Part shown: in pieces, positions 1-6,149 of the stretch | Layout: each line of letters starts with the position of its first letter | How positions within the stretch are numbered: position 1 is the first letter of the stretch | Assembly (NCBI GenBank): GCA_947305675.1 | Contig: CAMZED010000030.1 | Coordinates: 1-14,477, forward strand | From: an uncultured Clostridia bacterium | Lineage (GTDB): Bacteria > Bacillota > Clostridia > Oscillospirales > CAG-382 | Length of the DNA stretch: 14,477 bases | Reading direction: 5' to 3' | Notes under the pieces: model-generated | Databases searched by the model: none | What the model was told of the DNA's origin: nothing | The model's input: only the letters and a program-made list of their open reading frames with translations | Made by a program: the position numbers and the translations under genes

Positions 1-1561
1 AGAAATCGACTCCCGTCGCGTCGTACCACTTACCGACGCAGGTATCCACGCCTTTTTCAAGCTGATTTACGCGCTCTTCGAGTCCGGCGCGGCGCAGACA
101 GTCTTCCACCCGCGCGATATCGGGTTCGATCTCGCACCCGACGTTATATTTCAGCTCGTACTGGAAAACCGCGAAATCCTGGAACACCACCGAAAACAGT
201 TTTATGTACTCGTTAAAGTCGTATTCGCGCACGTCGACGCCGTTCAAAAGTATCTGCCCTTCCGTCGGCTCGTAAAGGCGGCAGAGCAGTTTGACGAACG
301 TCGTCTTGCCGCTGCCGTTCATCCCCACGAAAGCCAGCTTTTCGCCTATTTTGAATTTGAAACTGACGTTTTTGAGCGCAAACTTTTCGCTGCCGGGATA
401 TTTGAACGAAACGTTTTTGAATTCCACCGAATAACCGCCGTTTGATTCGGCTTTCGGAACGAGCGTGCCGGCGTTGAGCTCGTCCTGCAGGTCGAGGTAT
501 CTGTAAAGCTCTTCGAGGTATTTGTTGTTTTCCTTAAGCAACCCGATCCTTGTTCCGAGCGTGGATACCGCGCTGATGAACTTTTCGACGGTGCCGCGGT
601 AAAGCACGAACGATCCGATCCCGAACGCGCCGATGAACGCCTTTGCGCCGACGTAGATATAAAGCGCGATATTCATAACGGTATTCCACACCGTGCTTAT
701 CAAGCCGTAACGGAAGCCGATATTCTGCTGTTCTTCGTAGTAATTCTTCTTTTCACGCTTGAGGAAGAACGCGCGCGAAATCTTCATAAAGAAAGTACCC
801 GCCCGAGCAAGACTGATATCCGCTGCCCTGAAATAAAACCTCAGCCAGTTACGGCGTTCGTATTCATGCGAAATATCGTCCCATATACGGCGCTGCCTGC
901 GCGCGGTCCTGTTGGAAGTTATCATAGAAACCGCTATATTCGTGATTATGAGCGCCGCGACGATGACCGCGGACCACGGCGAATTGACAAAATCGAGAAA
1001 CGCGCCGTGACTGCCCTGCGCGAACATACCGAACATTGAAACGGTAAGAGTAACCGACGCGATTATATTGAACAGCGCGTTGAAGATAAAATACCAGCTC
1101 CAGTAAAGCTGCATCAAACCTCTGCCGCCGTATCCCATGGTATGTTCGATGGAGGACTTCAGCTTTACGACCTCGGGGTCCTCGAGATGCTCGTATTTCA
1201 TCCTGTTCTGTACTCGGTTGAATTCCAGCCAGTTGTTGTCCCACATTATGTGCTCGTAAAGCCAAGCCCAGTGGTCGATCCAGCGCCCGATCATGTTTAT
1301 AACAAGCGTCGATCCGACGGCGATCAGCGCGAGCGTGAACAGACGGGAGAATTCCGCTCCCGCGACGAGCTCGTCGAGTATGCGCGAAGAAGCGTAAAGC
1401 GCGATATAAGGCGTTATCTGCGGCCAGATCGCGTTGACGGCGCGCAGGATCATATTCGCCTTCGACATTTTGAAAAGCAGTTTGTAGCCGCGCACGATCA
1501 GCGCAAACTCCCGGCGGAATCGGCGCTTTTCCTTTTCCTTCTGCTTACGCAATTTCCTCAC
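1..1561 (-). CDS. ABC exporter half-transporter (permease + ATPase), C-terminus cut off by window edge
   Basis: One half of a probable heterodimeric ABC exporter in the cytoplasmic membrane; ATP binding drives export of an unknown substrate. About 520 residues are visible: a basic N-terminus rich in Lys and Arg, a membrane domain over roughly residues 25-330, then the nucleotide-binding domain. Walker A (GMNGSGKTT) lies near residue 412 and the Q-loop (VVFQDF) near residue 460. The window ends at ATGVDF, just where the SGG signature should begin, so signature, Walker B and H-loop lie outside. I chose GTG at 1561-1559: it follows AAGGA at good spacing and overlaps the stop of the upstream ABC gene by 17 bases, which suggests translational coupling. 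A TTG at 1552-1550 is an alternative start. Family membership is clear; the substrate is not. Confidence 0.9.
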   Translation of the reverse strand, partial: MRKLRKQKEKEKRRFRREFALIVRGYKLLFKMSKANMILRAVNAIWPQITPYIALYASSRILDELVAGAEFSRLFTLALIAVGSTLVINMIGRWIDHWAWLYEHIMWDNNWLEFNRVQNRMKYEHLEDPEVVKLKSSIEHTMGYGGRGLMQLYWSWYFIFNALFNIIASVTLTVSMFGMFAQGSHGAFLDFVNSPWSAVIVAALIITNIAVSMITSNRTARRQRRIWDDISHEYERRNWLRFYFRAADISLARAGTFFMKISRAFFLKREKKNYYEEQQNIGFRYGLISTVWNTVMNIALYIYVGAKAFIGAFGIGSFVLYRGTVEKFISAVSTLGTRIGLLKENNKYLEELYRYLDLQDELNAGTLVPKAESNGGYSVEFKNVSFKYPGSEKFALKNVSFKFKIGEKLAFVGMNGSGKTTFVKLLCRLYEPTEGQILLNGVDVREYDFNEYIKLFSVVFQDFAVFQYELKYNVGCEIEPDIARVEDCLRRAGLEERVNQLEKGVDTCVGKWYDATGVDF

Positions 1562-3443
1562 CGCCTTCCTTTGCCGTCCCGGTTTCTTTGTAGTACCGGC
1601 TCTGCACCTCGAACATTTCGGCGTATTTTTTCCCCAGCTTCATAAGCTCCTCGTGCGTGCCGGTCTCGGCGACGGAGGCGCCGTCGAGCAGATATATCCT
1701 GTCGCAAAAGCGGGTGCTGGCAAGCCGGTGGCTTATGAACACCGCGGTCTTCCCGCCGGAGAGCGAATCGAACTTTTTGTATATCTCGTCCTCGGCTATC
1801 GGGTCGAGCGCCGCGGTCGGCTCGTCAAGTATAAGCATCGGCGAATTACGGTATAGCGCACGGGCGAGCAAAAACCTTTGCGTTTCGCCGCCGGAAAATT
1901 CCACCGCGTCCTCGTCAAACCGCTTCATCATCGGCTGATCGAGCCCTTTGGGCAGCCCTTTGACCTTTTCGCTCAATCCCGCAAGCTCAAGGCATTCCCA
2001 GATACGTCCGTCGTCGGCTTCCGATCTTGAACAGAAGGTGATATTTTCCGCGACGGTAAGCGGCACGAGCGTATAATCCTGCGGCACGAGCGAAAACAGC
2101 GAATAGAATTCGTCGCGGTTGTATTCGAGCATATTCCTGCCGTTTATCAATATTTCGCCCTCGTCGGGCAAAAGAAGGCCGCACATAAGCTTTGTGAGCG
2201 TTGTCTTTCCCGCGCCGTTCACGCCCACGAGCGATATTTTTTCGCCCGCGTTTATCTTAAAGCTGACGTTATCCAGGACCTTCTTTTCGCCCTTGGGATA
2301 AGTGTAACTGACATTGCGGAATTCCACCGAGAAGGCGCCTTTCGGAATCGGCGCGCCCTTGCCGCGGTTCCATTTACCGTGAATATCAAGGAATTCGCGG
2401 TAATCAGAAAGATACATCGATTGGTCGCGCAGGCCGGCGATCTGGTTCAAAATGCCGTTCAAGAACCCCGAAAGCTGCGATATTGCTGAAAAATACAGCA
2501 CGAAAGTCGCTGCGTCGATATCGCCGGATAAGGCTTTTTGTATAAGGATATAGTAAGCCAGCCCATCGCGCAGCGCGACGACGGTATTGGATACGTAATT
2601 GACTACCGTAGTCGCCAGCGAAGTGCGGATATATATCCTTTTTCTGCCGTTCGCCGCGTCGCGCACCAGCTTTTCGATAAGCGTCACAAGCGAATAAACG
2701 CGCACGTCTTTTCCGTGCTGATATTCGGAAGTGACGTTATATGTAAGGTAATTGTGCTTCTTTTCATATACGTCAAGCTCCGGCTGAAGCGCGAAAACGC
2801 GCTCCTGCCGCCATTTTTCCATCACGAAATTTATGATCACCCCAACGACTATAAGCGCAAGTATCCAAAGGTCGAGAGTTGCGACGAGCGAGCCGAACAG
2901 GAAAAAGCACAAAACGTTTACGATCATATTCGCGATCTCGTGCAGGAACGTCGTGTTTGTATTATACATCGCGTGATCGGCGCGATGAAGCTTTTTATTC
3001 GTCTGATCGTCGAGCCACAAATAGTTGTCCATATCCGTTACTTTGTCGCTCATATCAAGCCGCATACGCCATTGAATCCGATGATTCATTTTCTCACGGG
3101 TCAGATCGATAAAGTCCTTTATAACGCGGAAGATCAGGTGCGCCGCGAGCAAGCCCACTATTACAAGCGCGACGGTGTTGAACGATCCGCCCGTCTGGAG
3201 CTTATCCAGTATGATCGAAGGCGTGTAAAGCCCCAAAGCGTAAAGGACAAGCGCAAGCGGGATGACGGCTATCGCGCAGACAGCCATCAGCTTACTCTCG
3301 CGCAAGGTATAAAGCCACATCCATTTCATGCCGGAAAGCATTCCGTATTTCGGCTTGCGCGAGCGTTCTTCCTTGCGCTCTTTTTTGCGTTTCAGGTATT
3401 CCTCTTTGTATTTTTGTTTATCCGTGCTGTTCTTTTTCATCAT
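1545..3443 (-). CDS. ABC exporter half-transporter (permease + ATPase), complete
   Basis: Full-length type I ABC exporter subunit of 632 residues, the likely partner of the overlapping downstream ABC protein. It begins with a highly charged stretch (about residues 3-30, mostly Lys, Glu and Arg), then a six-helix membrane domain to about residue 340. The ATPase domain is intact: Walker A GVNGAGKTT at 407-415, Q-loop VPQD near 455, signature FSGGE at 516-520, Walker B LILDE at 537-541, H-loop His572. I chose the start at 3443, 10 codons inside the longest frame, because GAAAGG lies 7 bases upstream. The frame overlaps the end of the regulator gene by 26 bases, so the three genes are probably one transcript. 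The substrate (drug, peptide or lipid) cannot be told from sequence alone. Confidence 0.94.
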   Translation of the reverse strand: MMKKNSTDKQKYKEEYLKRKKERKEERSRKPKYGMLSGMKWMWLYTLRESKLMAVCAIAVIPLALVLYALGLYTPSIILDKLQTGGSFNTVALVIVGLLAAHLIFRVIKDFIDLTREKMNHRIQWRMRLDMSDKVTDMDNYLWLDDQTNKKLHRADHAMYNTNTTFLHEIANMIVNVLCFFLFGSLVATLDLWILALIVVGVIINFVMEKWRQERVFALQPELDVYEKKHNYLTYNVTSEYQHGKDVRVYSLVTLIEKLVRDAANGRKRIYIRTSLATTVVNYVSNTVVALRDGLAYYILIQKALSGDIDAATFVLYFSAISQLSGFLNGILNQIAGLRDQSMYLSDYREFLDIHGKWNRGKGAPIPKGAFSVEFRNVSYTYPKGEKKVLDNVSFKINAGEKISLVGVNGAGKTTLTKLMCGLLLPDEGEILINGRNMLEYNRDEFYSLFSLVPQDYTLVPLTVAENITFCSRSEADDGRIWECLELAGLSEKVKGLPKGLDQPMMKRFDEDAVEFSGGETQRFLLARALYRNSPMLILDEPTAALDPIAEDEIYKKFDSLSGGKTAVFISHRLASTRFCDRIYLLDGASVAETGTHEELMKLGKKYAEMFEVQSRYYKETGTAKEGGEEIA

Positions 3444-4455
3444 TGCAATACCTTTCAAATATCGCCGCGGCATTGCGGAAATACTCGTCGTTGATTCGGT
3501 AATAAAGCGTCCTGCCGTTGCCGCGCACGGTAAGCATCTGTGCGCGGAGCATCATGGTAACGTGGTAATGCGCCGTCGAACCGGTGCAGTTCAGCCGCCG
3601 TTCGACGTCTTTCAGCGTTATCTCACCAAGCTCGCGCACAAGGTCGAGAACGCTTATCCTGTTCGGCTCCGACAGTACGTCGCCTAACAGCCGCAGGTCG
3701 ATATTTACGGGCGTTTTCTTTTTGCGCAGTATTTCTTTATAATCCGTCCCGACCAAAAGCGTTACGGGGTCGTTTTCATTCTCGGTCCCGTGCGCCCATA
3801 TTACGTAACGGTTGAGCAGCGAAACGCTGTAATTAAGCCTTTCCGCCGCTTTTTGCGGTTTAAAGTGCAGATGCTCGAAAATCTCTTCGACTGCTTTTTC
3901 GTCAAACCCGGCTTTAGTCGAAGCGATACGCTCGTTGAATTCGCTATAATACTCCGCAAGCAGTTTTTCTTTCTCGGCAAGCGTTTTAATAAGCAGGTCG
4001 GCATAACGCTCCGGACCGGCGGCGAAGGAATAAAGCTCACGTTTGATGCGCTCGTCAAGCCCGGAAGAATCAATGGCATGTGAAAGCGATCTTATATCAG
4101 AAAGATCGTATTCCGCGTCAATCAGCCAAAAATCGAACAGCTTGCGCGAAAGATCGGCGGTATCGCGCAGCTTGGGCAATAGGTTTTCAAAGCTTATGCT
4201 TTGCGGACTTGCATAATCCGCACAAGATAAATAGACGAACGACATAAATCCCCTGCCGTGGGGTTTCAGCGCGAAGAAGATATGAAGATCTTCCGGTATC
4301 GGCGCAAAGCGTTCGTTTATCGCGGCGATGTGCTCCGCTTCGTCGATCCCGCGCTTCGAGAGCGACCCGACAATGCTTTCGGAATTGAAATGCGCGTGAA
4401 AGATATAAAACAGGTCCTGCAGATATGCGATATCGCGATAATAATTAAGTTCCAT
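3418..4455 (-). CDS. Large ArsR-type winged-helix transcriptional regulator, first gene of the ABC exporter operon
   Basis: A 345-residue protein, about three times the usual ArsR length. The C-terminal part (about 254-326) is a winged helix: a helix-turn-helix around ITLKDVERRLNCTGSTAHYHV, then a wing ending RTLYYRINDEYF, as in ArsR/SmtB proteins. The first 250 residues form a mostly helical domain that I do not recognise in detail; it may bind a ligand or the exporter substrate. No cysteine cluster typical of metal sensors is seen. Start: ATG at 4455 with GGAG 9 bases upstream. It is promoter-proximal to both ABC genes, and direct repeats lie near its transcription start, so I infer autorepression and control of the exporter. 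That role is inference; the fold assignment is fairly firm. Confidence 0.82.
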   Translation of the reverse strand: MELNYYRDIAYLQDLFYIFHAHFNSESIVGSLSKRGIDEAEHIAAINERFAPIPEDLHIFFALKPHGRGFMSFVYLSCADYASPQSISFENLLPKLRDTADLSRKLFDFWLIDAEYDLSDIRSLSHAIDSSGLDERIKRELYSFAAGPERYADLLIKTLAEKEKLLAEYYSEFNERIASTKAGFDEKAVEEIFEHLHFKPQKAAERLNYSVSLLNRYVIWAHGTENENDPVTLLVGTDYKEILRKKKTPVNIDLRLLGDVLSEPNRISVLDLVRELGEITLKDVERRLNCTGSTAHYHVTMMLRAQMLTVRGNGRTLYYRINDEYFRNAAAIFERYCNDEKEQHG

Positions 4456-4472
4456 TTTGCCAATCTCCGATG

Positions 4473-4491
4473 ATTATGATATCATTATGAT
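4473..4491 (-). promoter_or_regulatory. Candidate operator: 8-bp direct repeat with nested palindrome at the start site
   Basis: ATTATGAT occurs twice (4473-4480 and 4484-4491) with starts 11 bp apart, one DNA turn. Between them lies the perfect palindrome ATGATATCAT (4476-4485). The site covers the expected transcription start and ends 3 bp from the -10 box, a position where a bound repressor would block transcription. Binding by the winged-helix protein encoded just downstream is inferred. Confidence 0.5.
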
Positions 4492-4494
4492 CTA

Positions 4495-4523
4495 ATTATA
4501 GCATACATTTCAGGAACTGTCAA
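4495..4523 (-). promoter_or_regulatory. Consensus housekeeping promoter of the regulator-ABC operon
   Basis: Read on the minus strand, TTGACA (4523-4518) is followed after exactly 17 bases by TATAAT (4500-4495). Both hexamers match the vegetative sigma consensus perfectly. Transcription should start near 4488, about 33 bases before the regulator ATG. A promoter this strong would need repression, which fits autoregulation. Confidence 0.88.
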
Positions 4524-4659
4524 GAGCGGATATAATAACGGCGCAAAGAATCATTATTACATCCGGAAAGCCGCGGCTCGGCGTACAGTCGCGCCGAAGC
4601 CGGCTCGATAATTTCGCCGCGCGGGAACCTTGCTTTGAAAACGAATGACCCGTATGATT

Positions 4660-4692
4660 CAAGAAAGGCGCACCGGATTTCCCGGCACGCCT
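4660..4692 (-). terminator. Probable terminator of the NERD gene
   Basis: Minus-strand hairpin 17 bases after the NERD stop codon: an 11-bp stem (4692-4682 with 4676-4666, including two G-T wobbles), a 5-base loop, then TTTCTT at the 3' side. The T run is short, so termination may be partial. The rest of the gap up to the operon promoter (4524-4659) shows nothing I can assign. Confidence 0.6.
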
Positions 4693-4708
4693 GTGATTTT
4701 TGCATATA

Positions 4709-5314
4709 CTATTCCTGCGACAACAGTTTTTTTACGGCGTCGACCGTCGACGAGTTCAACCGCCGTTTTTCAGACGTATGAACGGCGCGATCGATATCCG
4801 CTAAGCTCGACAGGATGAATTTGCTTTCTGTCGGGCTTGCGGCGTCGATGATCATGGCGTAACCTTCGACCCACACCGAAGCCCCGTGATAATCCAAAAA
4901 TTTCGCGAGAATATATACTTCCCTTTTCACCTGTTTGATTGGATTTTTGACGGATTTTACATAGCGGTTTCCGGCTTTGCTGATATGGACTTTTGTCCAT
5001 TCATAATCGTCTTCCGAACCCGAAAGACGCCCGCTGTAATTTTTGACTTCTATTATAAAAACGCCGTATTTGTTCACGATCACGTTGTCAAGTTCGGCGG
5101 ATCTTCCGTCGTAGGAAACCGATACGTTTGTGAAAAGCGTATCGCCTTCACGCAGTATCGATTCAATATATCTCGTCGCAACGCGTTCTCCCTGCCGCCC
5201 CGCGATTCTGTGGGGCGGTTCTGCCGTAGTATTACCGCCCGATCCGCTTTTCGAAAATCCAAACGCCGCGGCGATAATAACGGCGATTATTACGCCTATT
5301 ACAAAAAATTCCAT
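4709..5314 (-). CDS. Membrane-anchored NERD-domain protein
   Basis: A 201-residue protein with one N-terminal hydrophobic segment (about residues 2-19), then a NERD (nuclease-related) domain. Residues fitting the PD-(D/E)xK-like core are visible: GERVA with Glu43, ELDNVIV with Asp76, and IIEVKNYSG with Glu89 and Lys91. A later conserved-looking block, NPIKQVK (124-130), carries Gln128. NERD proteins are thought to be nuclease-like and to act on DNA, but most are uncharacterised. Here the domain is alone, with no helicase, kinase or zinc-ribbon fusion. The membrane anchor and lack of partners make a DNA-processing role uncertain. Start ATG at 5314 follows a G-rich but weak ribosome-binding site. 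It is flanked by its own promoter and terminator, so it is probably monocistronic. Confidence 0.85.
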   Translation of the reverse strand: MEFFVIGVIIAVIIAAAFGFSKSGSGGNTTAEPPHRIAGRQGERVATRYIESILREGDTLFTNVSVSYDGRSAELDNVIVNKYGVFIIEVKNYSGRLSGSEDDYEWTKVHISKAGNRYVKSVKNPIKQVKREVYILAKFLDYHGASVWVEGYAMIIDAASPTESKFILSSLADIDRAVHTSEKRRLNSSTVDAVKKLLSQE

Positions 5315-5343
5315 ATCTTCCCCGCTTTGACTGACTTATCTAT

Positions 5344-5373
5344 AAAATATTACTATATAAGTGCTTTTGTCAA
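5344..5373 (-). promoter_or_regulatory. Probable promoter of the NERD gene
   Basis: On the minus strand TTGACA (5373-5368) is perfect; an 18-base spacer leads to TATTTT (5349-5344), a weaker -10. The surroundings are AT-rich and the start codon is 30 bases further on. Confidence 0.6.
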
Positions 5374-5446
5374 CATTTTTCCGATAAAAAAGGAATATGA
5401 CGGTATATACTATCCGGCGCGCAGACGAAAAAGCGGCGAACAACGC

Positions 5447-5452
5447 TATAAT
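5447..5452 (+). promoter_or_regulatory. Candidate -10 element upstream of spoVT
   Basis: TATAAT lies 71 bases before the spoVT ATG, but no good TTGACA is found 16-18 bases upstream. I also looked for sporulation-sigma patterns. CATAATA at 5471-5477 resembles a sigma-G -10, but no matching -35 lies at the right distance, so I do not claim it. The true promoter is undecided. Confidence 0.3.
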
Positions 5453-5523
5453 ATTTCTCGGGAATCGGTGCATAATAATAACACCCGAAAATGTAAAAAC
5501 AGACAAAAAAGGAGAATTATATA

Positions 5524-6066
5524 ATGAAAGCAACCGGCATTGTGCGCCGCATCGACGACCTCGGCCGCGTGTTCATCCCGAAAGAGATCCGCCGCACTAT
5601 GCATATCCGCGAAGGTGACCCGCTGGAAATATACACCGACGCGGAAGGCGGAGTTGTATTCCGCAAATATTCGGCGGTGGGAGAAATGAGCAGTTTCACG
5701 CGCGAATACGCCGAGGCGATAAGCCGTTCCGGCGGGATCCCGGTAGTGATCTGCGATACCGATTCGGTCATTGCGGCGGCGGGAGTATCACGCAAGGACT
5801 ATATCGACAAGCCCATAACGCGCGAACTGATCGATCTGCTGTCGACAAGGCGTTCCTATACCTCCGCGGGTCCGAGTGGAAAGAACGTCACGGTGACCGA
5901 CGGCGGCAGCGAGGTGAATTATCTTGCCCCGATAGTAAGCGAAGGCAGCGTGATCGGCGCGGTGATGTCGCTTAAAGGCGAGGGCAGAACCGGATCGCCC
6001 GACGTCGCCGAACGGAAACTTGTCGACGCCGGCGCGTATTTTATGTCGTCGCAGACTGAAATCTGA
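5524..6066 (+). CDS. spoVT: SpoVT-like AbrB-family transcriptional regulator
   Basis: The 180-residue length fits SpoVT (178 in Bacillus subtilis). Residues 1-50 form the AbrB/SpoVT swapped-hairpin DNA-binding domain, with the hallmark opening MKATGIVRRIDDLGRV and the IPKEIRRT block. Residues from about 55 to 175 match the C-terminal GAF-like domain, including VVICDTDSVIAAAG and APIVSEGSVIGAVM. In Bacillus, SpoVT tunes late forespore gene expression and germination; the ligand of its GAF domain is unknown. Residue 17 is Phe where B. subtilis, as I recall it, has Val. The ATG follows AAAGGAG with a 9-base gap. The gene stands alone, ends in a strong terminator, and suggests a spore-forming host, though SpoVT-like proteins also occur in Clostridia not known to sporulate. 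Confidence 0.93.
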   Translation: MKATGIVRRIDDLGRVFIPKEIRRTMHIREGDPLEIYTDAEGGVVFRKYSAVGEMSSFTREYAEAISRSGGIPVVICDTDSVIAAAGVSRKDYIDKPITRELIDLLSTRRSYTSAGPSGKNVTVTDGGSEVNYLAPIVSEGSVIGAVMSLKGEGRTGSPDVAERKLVDAGAYFMSSQTEI

Positions 6067-6077
6067 CGGATAAACAA

Positions 6078-6118
6078 AGCAGGTTATCCCGCTTTTTTGG
6101 GGATAACCTGCTGTTTTA
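6078..6118 (+). terminator. Strong intrinsic terminator after spoVT
   Basis: A perfect 13-bp stem (6078-6090 with 6100-6112) encloses a 9-base loop and is followed by GTTTTAT. It starts 12 bases after the spoVT stop. The opposing phosphoesterase gene ends at 6150, so the hairpin may serve both directions, although the minus-strand T run is poorer. Confidence 0.88.
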
Positions 6119-6149
6119 TCGTTCGGACGCCCGTATTTACGGGAAAGGT

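Noticed and set aside
2538..3494. Plus-strand open frame of 318 codons opposite the complete ABC gene
   Set aside because: It is the antisense shadow of a gene with all ABC motifs and no ribosome-binding site of its own.
4520..4705. Minus-strand 61-codon frame between the NERD gene and the regulator operon
   Set aside because: It runs through the NERD gene terminator hairpin, has no ribosome-binding site and shows no conserved pattern.
5471..5477. CATAATA as a sigma-G -10 for spoVT
   Set aside because: No matching -35 (GNATA-like) lies 17-18 bases upstream; GCTAT at 5445-5449 does not fit.
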